Notes under the pieces: model-generated
Databases searched by the model: none
What the model was told of the DNA's origin: nothing
The model's input: the letters and a program-made list of their open reading frames with translations, nothing else
Source: Bacteroidales bacterium
Lineage (GTDB): Bacteria > Bacteroidota > Bacteroidia > Bacteroidales > UBA932
NCBI GenBank assembly: GCA_017630215.1
Contig: JAGBVR010000005.1
Span: 98,254-162,253, forward strand
Reading direction: 5' to 3'
Length of the DNA stretch: 64,000 bases
Made by a program: the position numbers and the translations under genes
In this document: positions 1 to 8,801 of the stretch, piece by piece
How the letters are laid out: every line of letters starts with the position of its first letter
Numbering within the stretch: position 1 is the stretch's first letter

Positions 1-69
1 ATGGGATTAAAAGCAAACGTTTCATATGTATTCAATTTTAGAAGATAATCGTATAAAATACCCGTTATA

Positions 70-276
70 CTATTCCTTATTCTTTTGCTTAAAGTATTTG
101 ACATTGAGATATATCGCAAGTCCTACTACTAAAAGTAAAGACAACACATCCCCCCAACCTTCAAATGTTTTTCCGCGTTGAAAGTCCGATATCATCTGCT
201 CTACTTTTCCTATTACTGAAATAACTCCACAAACGTTCACAACGATGAGTAGTTTTTTACTGATAATCATAGCCAT
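70..276 (-). CDS. Small hypothetical membrane protein
   Basis: A 68-residue ORF with a basic N-terminus (residues 1-8) and two hydrophobic stretches, about residues 9-22 and 45-60, followed by a lysine-rich tail. It has the look of a tiny inner-membrane protein with two passes. I do not recognise a family. The next identified gene upstream on this strand is tRNA-Ser, more than 400 bases away, so no operon partner helps. The ORF is short and could be spurious, although hydrophobic segments ended by charged residues are not typical of random ORFs. Confidence 0.45.
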   Translation of the reverse strand: MAMIISKKLLIVVNVCGVISVIGKVEQMISDFQRGKTFEGWGDVLSLLLVVGLAIYLNVKYFKQKNKE

Positions 277-664
277 AATAGATAATATATTTAGTTGAAT
301 ATGTGACCTATGTCATTCCTCCTGATTCATAGGCATAAAGTTATGCAAACCAACTAAAAAAACCAAGATAACTATCTTCATATTGCAACCGCCTAAATGG
401 TGGCAGCCCTTCTTACGAGGAAATAATAATTATTATTCCACAAATATCATTCCGTGCAATTTCCATCTGGCGAAATGCACGGAGCCTTAAAAATGGGATA
501 TATCAGCCCGAATAAACTGCGGTGAGAACTGCGGTGAAAAGCGGTGAAAATCCACTCATTCAGCACCTGTTAAAATGGGGTAAAAACCCATTGGAACCCC
601 CTCAAATAAGGGTTTTTCAGGATAGTGTCAAAAAATAGGTGCATTTTTGGTGCAACTTTTGGGA
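277..664. other. Gap of about 390 bases without a recognisable gene
   Basis: No convincing ORF. It contains an imperfect hairpin with arms TCCGTGC and GCACGGA (about 451-483). It also has three closely spaced copies of GCGGTGA around 521-556 and a stretch with GTGCATTTTTGGTGCAAC near 639. The gap lies on the 3' side of tRNA-Ser, where site-specific elements often integrate, so it could be a decayed attachment region. No integrase and no duplicated tRNA 3' end are visible in the window. Confidence 0.4.
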
Positions 665-708
665 CACAAAAAGAGCCGCAAGCGTTTATTTTTCAACGAC
701 TTGCGGCT
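665..708 (-). terminator. Intrinsic terminator of tRNA-Ser
   Basis: Read on the minus strand this is a 9-bp perfect stem (674-682 with 700-708, arms AGCCGCAAG and CTTGCGGCT) followed at once by CTTTTTGTG. It begins 10 bases after the end of the tRNA and fits a rho-independent terminator for it. Confidence 0.8.
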
Positions 709-717
709 TTCTTTCTG

Positions 718-804
718 CGGTGAGAGGGGGATTCGAACCCCCGGTACAGTTACCCGTACGTCAGTTTAGCAAACTGGTGGTTTCAGCCACTCACCCATCT
801 CACC
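718..804 (-). tRNA. tRNA-Ser (anticodon GCT)
   Basis: An 87-nt class II tRNA on the minus strand. The 5' arm GGTGAGA pairs with the 3' arm TCTCACC, followed by discriminator G. The T arm has GGTTCGAATCC, and a long variable arm lies between the anticodon and T arms, as expected for tRNA-Ser. The anticodon loop TTTGCTAAA gives GCT (bases 768-770), reading AGU/AGC serine codons. The CCA end is not encoded, since CAG follows. A Bacteroidota-type promoter lies just upstream and a strong terminator just downstream, so it is a single-gene unit. Confidence 0.97.
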
Positions 805-830
805 TGAAACTATCCTTGAGAATAGGACTG

Positions 831-860
831 CAAATATACAAAGAATTTATTGTTTTGCAA
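831..860 (-). promoter_or_regulatory. Promoter of tRNA-Ser
   Basis: On the minus strand a TTG (860-858), a 19-bp spacer and TATATTTG (838-831) match the Bacteroidota -33/-7 consensus exactly in spacing. The -7 box ends about 27 bases before the mature tRNA 5' end. Confidence 0.75.
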
Positions 861-971
861 CTATTTAATCCGACTTTCTGTTTTAATTTGATCGATAAGA
901 CCTGTCTGGCTGTGCTGAGATAAAATTGCGAGCAGCAGACAAGCAACTGAACATCAAGCAGTTAAAGGATT

Positions 972-1043
972 GAGGGTACCGCGGAAACACCGACCCTCAT
1001 ATACATATATTTCTGATTTACAGAACATTAAGTGCTGCTCAAT
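972..1043 (+). repeat. REP-like repeat, copy 1 (upstream of the transposase)
   Basis: The unit is a 27-nt imperfect hairpin (972-998, outer arms GAGGGT and ACCCTC, inner CGG/CCG), then a 30-nt spacer, then TAAGTGCTGC (1029-1038) within the longer match TTAAGTGCTGCTCAAT. The same unit, with identical internal distances, recurs after the transposase gene and, inverted, after galK. The rest of the gap around it (862-965) shows nothing I can identify. Confidence 0.8.
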
Positions 1044-1065
1044 ATAAATAAATAGATATCACCCA

Positions 1066-1095
1066 TTGATGTTGTCGATTTAAAATGTAAATTTG
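1066..1095 (+). promoter_or_regulatory. Promoter of the REP-associated transposase
   Basis: TTG (1066-1068), a 19-bp spacer and TAAATTTG (1088-1095) form a near-ideal Bacteroidota promoter. It places the transcription start close to 1102, just before the candidate starts at 1113 (GTG) and 1122 (ATG). Confidence 0.7.
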
Positions 1096-1121
1096 TAGGA
1101 GTACGATTAAAAGTGAATGTC

Positions 1122-2036
1122 ATGAGGCGTAAGTTCAGTGCTGTAGGGATGATGCACATTTACCAGAGGAGCATATCCGGTTTCAATCTGTTTTATTCTT
1201 TGGAAGACTTTCTTGTCTTCTATACAATCGTTTCCGTAACAGTCCCTAAATTCAAAATATCGCTTTGGGAGATGTGTATTATGATAGACCATATCCATAT
1301 TCTGGCATCATGCGCTGAACCATATCAATTATCTGAATTCGTATCGGCATATACCTCCCTGTTTGTCAGAGAATTCAATATGCATCTTGGGAGGTCGGGA
1401 TCTCTATTCGAAGGACCATATGGAAGTGCATGCAAAATCGATCAGAAGAAGATACGTTCCGCGATCATCTATCTGTTCAATAATCCTGTGGAGAAGAAAC
1501 TCTGCACTCTGGCTGAGGAGTATAGATGGAATTTCCTGAAGTACTATGATCCCGAAAAAACAAGGAAGATAAAGAAGAAAAGAGGACTGAGCAGAAGGTT
1601 GCAGCGTGCGTTGAGAATGGCTGATGAAGCACATACCAATAAGCGGTATCTGAATTATGCAATGCTGAAAAAGTTGCTGAAAGATATTGATCCTCAGGAG
1701 AAAGAGTTGTTGACAGACTATATCATCACTCTGTATTTTCCTTTCGATAAGAGTATATCTGAAAAATATTTCAGATCTTATAAGGATATGGTGACAGCAG
1801 TAAATTCAAACACCGGAAGTGAATATGATATTGTAGAAAAGCACTATGGAAAGACAGATGCTCCTTACAGAGAAATTCTACATTATCTGCGGAAGAAGGG
1901 CGTCACGGATCCGAAGTCATTGATAGTAGAACATACCGATGTAAAGAAAAGATATTATCTTATGCTGAAAGAAAATACGACGGCAAGACCAGTACAGATC
2001 AGAAAGTTTCTTCATATGGAAAAAGAAACAGAATGA
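1122..2036 (+). CDS. REP-associated tyrosine transposase (Y1/HUH, IS200-like fold)
   Basis: This protein of about 304 residues has a Y1-transposase domain in its first 150 residues. The HUH metal-binding motif reads MIDHIHIL, with His57 and His59 counted from the ATG start. A helix follows with the likely nucleophile at Tyr77 (SAYTSLFVREFN), then GRSGSLFEGPYGSACK and YLFNNPVEKKL, which match the typical GHLFQGRF and YIHLNPV segments of the family. The remaining 150 residues are a basic, mostly helical extension that resembles DNA-binding C-termini in this group. Such proteins nick and join single-stranded DNA at hairpins. The gene is flanked by two direct copies of a hairpin repeat, which fits a REP-associated (RAYT) role. 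A GTG at 1113 could add three residues. Confidence 0.85.
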   Translation: MRRKFSAVGMMHIYQRSISGFNLFYSLEDFLVFYTIVSVTVPKFKISLWEMCIMIDHIHILASCAEPYQLSEFVSAYTSLFVREFNMHLGRSGSLFEGPYGSACKIDQKKIRSAIIYLFNNPVEKKLCTLAEEYRWNFLKYYDPEKTRKIKKKRGLSRRLQRALRMADEAHTNKRYLNYAMLKKLLKDIDPQEKELLTDYIITLYFPFDKSISEKYFRSYKDMVTAVNSNTGSEYDIVEKHYGKTDAPYREILHYLRKKGVTDPKSLIVEHTDVKKRYYLMLKENTTARPVQIRKFLHMEKETE

Positions 2037-2102
2037 TATACGGCTGATAGAAAACAAAGCGAGCATCACCTAACATATTAACATACAGCATATTACATAA
2101 TT

Positions 2103-2174
2103 AAGGGTAGGCAAAAATCACCTACCCTCAACCATATATCTAACTATGTTTCAAGCATTTAAGTGCTGCTCAAT
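2103..2174 (+). repeat. REP-like repeat, copy 2 (downstream of the transposase)
   Basis: A 27-nt hairpin region (8-bp stem AGGGTAGG 2104-2111 with CCTACCCT 2121-2128, 9-nt loop), a 30-nt spacer, then TAAGTGCTGC (2160-2169) in the 16-nt match TTAAGTGCTGCTCAAT. Order, orientation and distances are the same as in copy 1. It also sits 14 bases past the floA stop codon, so it may serve as a 3' structure for that transcript. Confidence 0.8.
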
Positions 2175-2187
2175 CCTGCACAGGCCT

Positions 2188-3141
2188 TTACTGCTTTGCA
2201 ATATTTTCACGCATTTCTGTATCGGCCTGGATATTCTTCATCTTATAATAGTCCATAATACCGAGATTTCCTGTGCGGAATGCCTCTGCCATCGCAAGAG
2301 GGACCTCTGCTTCAGCTTCGATCACACGGGCACGGGCTTCCTGAGCCTTGGCCTTCATTTCCTGCTCGAGAGCGACAGCCATTGCACGGCGCTCCTCTGC
2401 ACGGGCCTGGGCGATGTTCTTGTCAGCCTCTGCCTGATCCATCTGAAGGACTGCACCGATATTTTTTCCTATGTCGATGTCTGCAATGTCGATCGAAAGG
2501 ATTTCGAATGCAGTACCCGCATCAAGACCTTTATTCAGAACCACCTTGGAAATAGAATCAGGATTCTCGAGAACAAGTTTATGGCTTTCTGCTGAACCGA
2601 TGGATGAAACGATTCCCTCACCTACTCGTGCCAGGACAGTCTCCTCACCGGCACCACCGACAAGCTGCTTGATATTTGCACGGACTGTAACACGGGCCTT
2701 CGCAATGAGCTGGATACCATCCTTAGCTACAGCTGTCACAGGAGGTGTATTGATTACTTTAGGATTAACGGACATCTGCACAGCCTCGAACACGTCACGA
2801 CCTGCAAGATCAATGGCAGCAGCCATCTTGAAATCAAGAGAGATATTAGCCTTATCTGCTGATATCAAGGCATTTACAACCTTAGGAACATTTCCCTTTG
2901 CGAGATAATGAGCCTCAAGTTCATTGGCATAAAGAGTCAGACCTGCCTTTGTTCCGGTAACCATTGCCATGACGATGGTATTGGGTGAGACGCCTCTCCA
3001 TCGCATGAGAACTAGCTGGATAAGGGAAATACGGACTCCGGAAATCAACGCCTGGAACCAAAGAGTTACAGGGAAGAACCAGAGAAAGATTACAAGGCCG
3101 ACAATAGCGACCGCAATCCATACAACGATCATTGCATCCAT
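2188..3141 (-). CDS. floA: Flotillin-like protein FloA (SPFH family)
   Basis: The 317-residue protein starts with a hydrophobic hairpin or single segment (about residues 4-40) that anchors it in the inner membrane. The SPFH/band-7-like region follows ([20 protein letters not shown]; then [20 protein letters not shown]). A long Ala/Glu-rich coiled coil (about 235-290) and a short tail complete it. Length and motifs fit FloA/YqfA, which assembles into membrane microdomains. It is the last gene of a three-gene minus-strand run (PD40/SPOR protein, NfeD, FloA), with 13 bases between nfeD and floA. NfeD-FloA pairing is the classic arrangement. Confidence 0.95.
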   Translation of the reverse strand: MDAMIVVWIAVAIVGLVIFLWFFPVTLWFQALISGVRISLIQLVLMRWRGVSPNTIVMAMVTGTKAGLTLYANELEAHYLAKGNVPKVVNALISADKANISLDFKMAAAIDLAGRDVFEAVQMSVNPKVINTPPVTAVAKDGIQLIAKARVTVRANIKQLVGGAGEETVLARVGEGIVSSIGSAESHKLVLENPDSISKVVLNKGLDAGTAFEILSIDIADIDIGKNIGAVLQMDQAEADKNIAQARAEERRAMAVALEQEMKAKAQEARARVIEAEAEVPLAMAEAFRTGNLGIMDYYKMKNIQADTEMRENIAKQ

Positions 3142-3154
3142 AATAATATAGTTT

Positions 3155-3622
3155 TTAAAGGTTTGACAAAGGTTTTACATATATCTTGTTATCCTCGATA
3201 AGGACCACTTCCACTTCTACATTCGGATCAAGCATTCCTTCCACAGCCTTCACTTCTACCACATAATTTCCGAACCGCGCTGAACCCATAGGAGCAAGTC
3301 TGGTGAGGGTCTTGCCAAGGTCTCCGACGGCAAGAACGGCAGAATCCTCTGAAACTGCCTTCGAGTCAATATTGGTCTCCAAAGTCATCCTTTTCCAGGT
3401 CTTGGCACGCAGTACCCAGATCGTCAGAGCCACAAGAAGCACCACATTCACTACCGTCACAATGACTCCTACAGTATTGTCATACTGATGAAATGCACAA
3501 AAACAAGAACCTCCCAACGAGATAAGTCCGAGGATACCTGCCACGCCTACTCCTGGAACGAGCAATATCTCTGCGAATATAAGCACAAGGCCTACCAATA
3601 TCAATGTTATGATAAATCCCAT
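3155..3622 (-). CDS. NfeD-family membrane protein (partner of FloA)
   Basis: The 155-residue protein has three hydrophobic segments in its first 75 residues ([45 protein letters not shown]). A C-terminal soluble domain of about 75 residues contains the OB-fold signature [20 protein letters not shown] and ends [10 protein letters not shown]. This is the short NfeD1b form without the ClpP-like protease domain. It lies 7 bases after the PD40/SPOR gene and 13 bases before floA, and such NfeD proteins act with flotillins in the membrane. Confidence 0.92.
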   Translation of the reverse strand: MGFIITLILVGLVLIFAEILLVPGVGVAGILGLISLGGSCFCAFHQYDNTVGVIVTVVNVVLLVALTIWVLRAKTWKRMTLETNIDSKAVSEDSAVLAVGDLGKTLTRLAPMGSARFGNYVVEVKAVEGMLDPNVEVEVVLIEDNKIYVKPLSNL

Positions 3623-3629
3623 AGTACTA

Positions 3630-5507
3630 TTACTTTATTATTTCACTAACCTTCACATCCTCTACGCCCATAGCCTTGATAAAAGAGACCAGGGAATCAG
3701 CCTTACCTTTATCACCGAAAGGACCGACGATATATGAGGCCCTGCCATCCTCTGTTTCAGAGCGAGCAATATCTTTTCCATCAGACTGCTGTCGGATTCC
3801 TTCTGACAATTCAGAATCCAGTTCGCCGGAAGGCACGAGAGTCACCTGATAGAGTTTCTGTTCTTCCTTAACTTTTGACTCAGAAGATCTTGCCTTTGAC
3901 ACAGAAACCTCCTTTCCATCAATATAAGCAACTATGAAAGCCGTCCTGAATCCGACTTTCTTCACAGTATTAAGCTTTGAAAGCACATCGTTATAGTTAT
4001 TGAAAAGACCCACCCGATACAGATATCTTCCTCCTGCATTCCTACGCTCGAAAACCGGACTTAGTCCCTTCAAACTCTTTACAGAAGCCTTATTGATGGC
4101 ACTGAATATCTGTATCTGATAAACGATTCCATCAGGAATGGTATTATCTTCGGCAAACTGTCCTTCTTCCAGCACTTTGAAGGAATAATCAAATTTCTTC
4201 TCCGGTTCCATCATTTTAAGTTGGATAGGACTTCCAAAGTTCATCTTGGAGAATGTATATGCCGTAGCATCTCCTACCACTTCTCTATCAGCCTCAGCCA
4301 TCATCTTATCCGGATCTATGACTACTCCGCTGAAAAGAAACTCCATCTCGATCTTCTGAAGTTCCGACACAGCTCTGTCCAATGAATCCTGCAGCTGCGG
4401 AATCCTGGCTTCACGACGAAGTATGATATCAGTAAGTCTTGTCCTTTCTGCGAAGTCATTGCTGTACGCAAAAGCATTCCTTTCGTTTTCAAGCAATGTG
4501 CTGTAGCTGGAAAGAGAATCTCTCAATGCCCTGACTTCCACCATTTTATTCATATACTTCCTTGTATCGACATTCTCAGGAATATCAGCAGATACTTCCT
4601 TTTCCTCATGCAAAGAAGAACCAAAAGAAGGTTCGAGATCAGAAAGTTCAAGAAGAAGGACAGGATCATCAATCGCCTTTCTTACAGGCATACTGTCATA
4701 TTCCAGCACATAAATCCATACACTGTCTGCACTGCAGTCTCTATTCGACGCAAAGAAAGTATATCGGTTGTCATCGCTATTGACAAAAAGAAAATCATCT
4801 GCCGGTGATGAATAAGGGAAACCCATGTTCACCGGTACCGACCAGTCATTGTCATCTTCAGACCACTCCGACATGTAAATATCGTAGCCGCCGACTCCGT
4901 ATAATCCGGAAGAAGCGAAATACATAGTACGGCCATCAGCGGAAACCATCGGATATATTTCGTCTGCCGGAGATACGAGATGTTCATTGAGCAGCACCGG
5001 ACGGGTCCAGAGACTATCTTGAAACTCAGTCATATATATATTACGGATACCATCCTCATCTTCAGAAGAGAAATAAATTTCCCGAGCATCATCAGGCGCA
5101 TAAACAGCCTGCGAGAAACGGTATCGTACACTATCCAGCTGATTTGGCACCGCCCTCCAGCTCCTGTCCTGAAGCGGATAATACAGAAAGAAATCATCCA
5201 GACCGAATTTATGCTTGGCCACCACATACGGACTATAAGCAAATCCGCTCATATTGCAGCCGTTCTCGGAAAGAAGCATCTTATCCTTCAAAAGAAGCAC
5301 ATCCAGCGAATCTCCTCGTTCCTTCAGGATTTCCAACGCCTGGTCATATGCATCAAGTGCCGCATCAAAGTCATACTGGGCGTGAAGCAATTCACCTTGG
5401 ACAATCAGACTGTCTGACAGATCAGACTGTGCGTCAAGTCCGACAGGAAAAGCAAAAAAAACAAGTAATAATATATATATGGTAAAAAATACCCTCTTCA
5501 TCGTCAT
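3630..5507 (-). CDS. Exported PD40 beta-propeller protein with C-terminal SPOR-like domains
   Basis: The 625-residue protein starts with a signal peptide (residues 1-27, cleavage near LDAQ). A short TPR-like helical region follows (ALDAYDQALEILKERG). A PD40/WD40-like propeller covers about 130-290, with repeats such as DEIYPMVSADGRTMYFASSG and GGYDIYMSEW. A helical stretch comes next, then two SPOR-like modules at the C-terminus, VYQIQIFSAINKASVKSL at about 490 and SYIVGPFGDKGKADSLVSFI near 600. SPOR domains bind denuded peptidoglycan, so the protein probably works in the periplasm at the wall. It is the first gene of the run leading to nfeD and floA. Function is inferred from domains only. 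Confidence 0.75.
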   Translation of the reverse strand: MTMKRVFFTIYILLLVFFAFPVGLDAQSDLSDSLIVQGELLHAQYDFDAALDAYDQALEILKERGDSLDVLLLKDKMLLSENGCNMSGFAYSPYVVAKHKFGLDDFFLYYPLQDRSWRAVPNQLDSVRYRFSQAVYAPDDAREIYFSSEDEDGIRNIYMTEFQDSLWTRPVLLNEHLVSPADEIYPMVSADGRTMYFASSGLYGVGGYDIYMSEWSEDDNDWSVPVNMGFPYSSPADDFLFVNSDDNRYTFFASNRDCSADSVWIYVLEYDSMPVRKAIDDPVLLLELSDLEPSFGSSLHEEKEVSADIPENVDTRKYMNKMVEVRALRDSLSSYSTLLENERNAFAYSNDFAERTRLTDIILRREARIPQLQDSLDRAVSELQKIEMEFLFSGVVIDPDKMMAEADREVVGDATAYTFSKMNFGSPIQLKMMEPEKKFDYSFKVLEEGQFAEDNTIPDGIVYQIQIFSAINKASVKSLKGLSPVFERRNAGGRYLYRVGLFNNYNDVLSKLNTVKKVGFRTAFIVAYIDGKEVSVSKARSSESKVKEEQKLYQVTLVPSGELDSELSEGIRQQSDGKDIARSETEDGRASYIVGPFGDKGKADSLVSFIKAMGVEDVKVSEIIK

Positions 5508-5528
5508 ATTTACCCTATTTTCAGCCTA

Positions 5529-5536
5529 CAAAAATA
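5529..5536 (-). promoter_or_regulatory. -7 box, promoter of the PD40/nfeD/floA operon
   Basis: TATTTTTG on the minus strand 22 bases before the PD40 gene start. No clear -33 element is seen. It is paired back-to-back with the secDF -7 box. Confidence 0.4.
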
Positions 5537-5576
5537 AGAAATATTTATAGAAAGTTCATTTATTCGAAAAAAATCG

Positions 5577-5584
5577 TAAATTTG
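5577..5584 (+). promoter_or_regulatory. -7 box, promoter of secDF
   Basis: TAAATTTG matches the Bacteroidota TAnnTTTG box. The -33 region is poorly conserved. This leaves a leader of about 75 bases before the secDF start codon. Confidence 0.45.
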
Positions 5585-5668
5585 TGCCCTATTTTGCGGA
5601 TGGTGTGGAATGCAACTTCCATACTATCCTCAAATAATGCATACAAATATCATTAAAACAATAAAATT

Positions 5669-8600
5669 ATGCAAAGTAAAGGTGCTATCAGATTTGTAGC
5701 GATTCTCCTTCTCCTTGCGTCACTTTGGCAGCTTTCATTCACTCTCGTGACTAACCGTCAGGAGAACAAGGCTGAGAAGTACGCTGAGGCAAAGGCTGAA
5801 GCTGCAATGAATTCTGCAGCATTCGGCAAGATCGCCGAGGCTGACAAGGCTTTCTATCTCGACTCAATCAAGAAAGTGGAGAACAGAAGGTACATCGATT
5901 CAATCTCTTCCGAGAAGATTTACCTCGGATACACATTCAAGGACGTTCAGTCAAAATCAATCAACCTTGGTCTCGACCTCAAGGGAGGTATGAACGTTAT
6001 GCTTCAGGTTCAGCTTGAGGACCTCGTAAGAGCTCTCGCAAGCGGCAACACTACACCTGAGTTCACAAACGCTCTCGCACTCGCTAAGGAGCGCAGCGTA
6101 GATTCAAGAAACGATTTCATCACTCTCTTCGCAGAGGCTTGGAAGGAGACTTCCAACGGAATGCCTCTCGCTCAGATCTTCGGAACTTATGAGATGAGAG
6201 ACAAGATCAGCCCTGAATCAACAGACGAGCAGGTTATCGAGGTGATCAGAGCTGAGTCAGAGAGCGCGATCTCTAACTCATTCAACGTCCTCAGAAACCG
6301 TATCGACCGTTTCGGTGTGACTCAGCCAAACATCCAGAAGCTCGGTAACAGCGGCCGTATCCTTGTGGAGCTCCCAGGCGTAAAAGAGCCTGAGCGTGTA
6401 AGAAAGCTCCTCCAGGGAACTGCATCACTCGAGTTCTGGGCTACATATCCAAACGAGGAGATCGAGGGATACCTTGCAGAGGCTAACGCACTTCTTGCTG
6501 AGATGCAGGCTGCTGAGGAGGCTCCTGCAGTAGAGGCTGAAGAGGCTGTTGCTGCTGAGGACGCACTCCTTGCAGAGGAGCTCAAGCAGGCTGAAAACGA
6601 TGCAGCAGCTGAGGCTGAGATGCTTAAGCAGAACCCTCTATTCTCAATCCTGCAGCCATCTGGCGCAAGAGGATATGCTTGCATCGGTTATGCTCACTAC
6701 GCAGATACAGCACAGATCAACAAGATCTTCGCTATGCCACAGATCAAGCAGCTCTTCCCACCTGAATTCAAGCCAATGTGGACAGTTAAGGCTTCTGAAG
6801 GCGACGTTAACGGAAACATCTTCGAACTCGTTGCAATCAAGGCTACTTCACGTGACGGCAAGGCTCCGCTCGACGGAGGCGTTGTAACTGACGCACGCGT
6901 TCAGTACGGCAACACAGGTGCTTCTCCACAGGTTTCAATGTCAATGAACACTGAGGGTGCAAACATCTGGGCTCGCATGACAAAGGAGAACATCGGCCGT
7001 CAGATCGCTATCGTACTCGACGGAATGGTATACTCTTATCCTAACGTTCAGAACGAAATCACAGGCGGTAGCTCACAGATCACAGGTAACTTCACACTCG
7101 AGGAGGCAGAGGACCTTGCAAACGTCCTCAAGTCTGGTAAGCTTCCAGCACCTGCGACCATCATCCAGGAGCAGGTAGTAGGACCATCACTCGGAGCTGA
7201 GTCTATCAATGCAGGTCTCATCTCATTCGTGATCGCCTTCATCCTCGTGCTTCTTTACATGCTCCTCTTCTATCAGGGCGCTGGTCTCGTAGCTGACATC
7301 GCACTTCTTTGCAACGTAGTACTTCTTTTCGGTACACTCGTTTCATTCGGTGCAGTCCTCACACTCCCTGGTATCGCCGGTCTGGTATTGACTCTCGGTA
7401 TGGCAGTGGATGCGAACGTGATCATCTATGAGCGTATCAAGGAAGAGCTCCGCGCAGGCAAGGGTCTTGGCAAGGCTGTTGCTGACGGTTATTCAAACGC
7501 TTACTCAGCTATCATCGACGGTCAGATCACTACCCTCCTTACCGGTATCGTACTCTTCGTATTCGGTTCAGGTCCTGTGCAGGGCTTCGCTACTACCCTC
7601 ATCATCGGTATCATCACTTCAGTCCTCACATCTATCTTCATCACAAGAATCATCTTCGATGACAGAATCGTGAAGGGCAAGAACATCACATTCGACAATA
7701 AGTTTACAAGAAACTTCCTCCAGAACACACATGTAGATTTCATCGGCAAGAAGAAGATCGCTTACATCGTTTCAGGTGCGCTTATCGTCATCTCACTCGT
7801 TTCTATCTTCACCAAGGGCTTCACATACGGTGTTGACTTCACAGGTGGACGTACATATGTAGTAAGATTCGACACTAACGTTACTGCTGAGGAAGTACGT
7901 GCAGCTGCTCTCGAAGAGTTCGACGGTGCTGTAGAGGTTAAGCAGTTCGGTGGCGACAGCCAGATGAAGATCACTACTCAGTACCTCGTTGAGAACGAGT
8001 CTACAGAGGCTGATGCAGAGGTGGAGAACAAGCTCTACAACTCACTCAAGGGCTTCTTCGCTGAGGATCTCACATTCGAGGAGTTCACTTCAACTCTTGA
8101 CAACCCTAACGGTATCATCAGCTCTGACAAGGTAGGTCCTACCATCGCAAATGACATCACAAGAGACGCATTCATCGCTGTGATCCTTGCTCTCATCGTG
8201 ATCTTCGGCTACATCGCTATCCGTTTCCGCGGATGGACATGGGGTCTTGGTGGTGTGACAGGTCTTGCACACACAGCTCTTATCGTGATCGGCTTCTTCT
8301 CACTCTTCTCAGGAATCCTTCCATTCAGCCTTGATATCGACCAGACATTCATCGCTGCGATCCTGACTATCATCGGTTACGCTATCAACGATACAGTGGT
8401 TATCTTCGACCGTATCCGTGAGTACAAGGAGCTTCATCCGAAGGCAGACTTCCGTCAGAACGTGAACGAGGCTCTCAACAGCACTCTCTCACGTACAATG
8501 AACACATCACTCACTACTCTCGTGACAATGCTCGCTATCGCAATCTTCGGTGGTGAGGTGATCAGAGGTCTTGCAGTAGCCCTTATCCTTGGTATCGTGA

Positions 8601-8683
8601 TCGGTACTTACGCTTCTATCTTCATCGCTACACCTATCATGTACGATGTAACAAAGAAGGCAGCAAAGAAGGAAAATAAGTAA
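5669..8683 (+). CDS. secDF: Protein translocase subunit SecDF (SecD-SecF fusion)
   Basis: A 1004-residue fused SecDF of the Bacteroidota type, which uses the proton-motive force to pull preproteins across the inner membrane with SecYEG. TM1 is at about residues 8-26, followed by the P1 domain with the SecD motif INLGLDLKGGMNVML. A SecD TM block lies at about 505-680 (LTLGMAVDANVIIYERIKEE). The SecF half starts near 690, with YGVDFTGGRTYVVRF and a second TM block (YAINDTVVIFDRIREY). Between about residues 270 and 325 is an Ala/Glu-rich segment that looks like a charged coiled coil inserted in P1. Codon use is strongly biased (aac, ctc, atc), as expected for high expression. A terminator follows. 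Confidence 0.98.
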   Translation: MQSKGAIRFVAILLLLASLWQLSFTLVTNRQENKAEKYAEAKAEAAMNSAAFGKIAEADKAFYLDSIKKVENRRYIDSISSEKIYLGYTFKDVQSKSINLGLDLKGGMNVMLQVQLEDLVRALASGNTTPEFTNALALAKERSVDSRNDFITLFAEAWKETSNGMPLAQIFGTYEMRDKISPESTDEQVIEVIRAESESAISNSFNVLRNRIDRFGVTQPNIQKLGNSGRILVELPGVKEPERVRKLLQGTASLEFWATYPNEEIEGYLAEANALLAEMQAAEEAPAVEAEEAVAAEDALLAEELKQAENDAAAEAEMLKQNPLFSILQPSGARGYACIGYAHYADTAQINKIFAMPQIKQLFPPEFKPMWTVKASEGDVNGNIFELVAIKATSRDGKAPLDGGVVTDARVQYGNTGASPQVSMSMNTEGANIWARMTKENIGRQIAIVLDGMVYSYPNVQNEITGGSSQITGNFTLEEAEDLANVLKSGKLPAPATIIQEQVVGPSLGAESINAGLISFVIAFILVLLYMLLFYQGAGLVADIALLCNVVLLFGTLVSFGAVLTLPGIAGLVLTLGMAVDANVIIYERIKEELRAGKGLGKAVADGYSNAYSAIIDGQITTLLTGIVLFVFGSGPVQGFATTLIIGIITSVLTSIFITRIIFDDRIVKGKNITFDNKFTRNFLQNTHVDFIGKKKIAYIVSGALIVISLVSIFTKGFTYGVDFTGGRTYVVRFDTNVTAEEVRAAALEEFDGAVEVKQFGGDSQMKITTQYLVENESTEADAEVENKLYNSLKGFFAEDLTFEEFTSTLDNPNGIISSDKVGPTIANDITRDAFIAVILALIVIFGYIAIRFRGWTWGLGGVTGLAHTALIVIGFFSLFSGILPFSLDIDQTFIAAILTIIGYAINDTVVIFDRIREYKELHPKADFRQNVNEALNSTLSRTMNTSLTTLVTMLAIAIFGGEVIRGLAVALILGIVIGTYASIFIATPIMYDVTKKAAKKENK

Positions 8684-8704
8684 TTATTTCCTGTTGATAA
8701 ATTT

Positions 8705-8750
8705 TCCCCCTGACAGTCAATCATATGACTTCAGGGGGATTATTATTTTT
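8705..8750 (+). terminator. Intrinsic terminator of secDF
   Basis: A 9-bp perfect stem (TCCCCCTGA 8705-8713 with TCAGGGGGA 8731-8739) is followed by a T-rich run (TTATTATTTTTT). It sits 21 bases after the secDF stop. Confidence 0.85.
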
Positions 8751-8780
8751 TGATGGGATGATGCCTTTTTCATATCTTTG
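8749..8780 (+). promoter_or_regulatory. Promoter of dnaE
   Basis: TTTG (8749-8752), a 20-bp spacer, then TATCTTTG (8773-8780). The -7 box overlaps the longest possible dnaE reading frame (8778), so translation must start downstream. This supports the ATG at 8802. Confidence 0.65.
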
Positions 8781-8801
8781 TCCTCCTTAAAAATCACAGT
8801 A

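Noticed and set aside
639..923. 94-codon ORF across the tRNA-Ser region
   Set aside because: It runs through the tRNA gene, its terminator and its promoter on the opposite strand. No codon-use or family signal.
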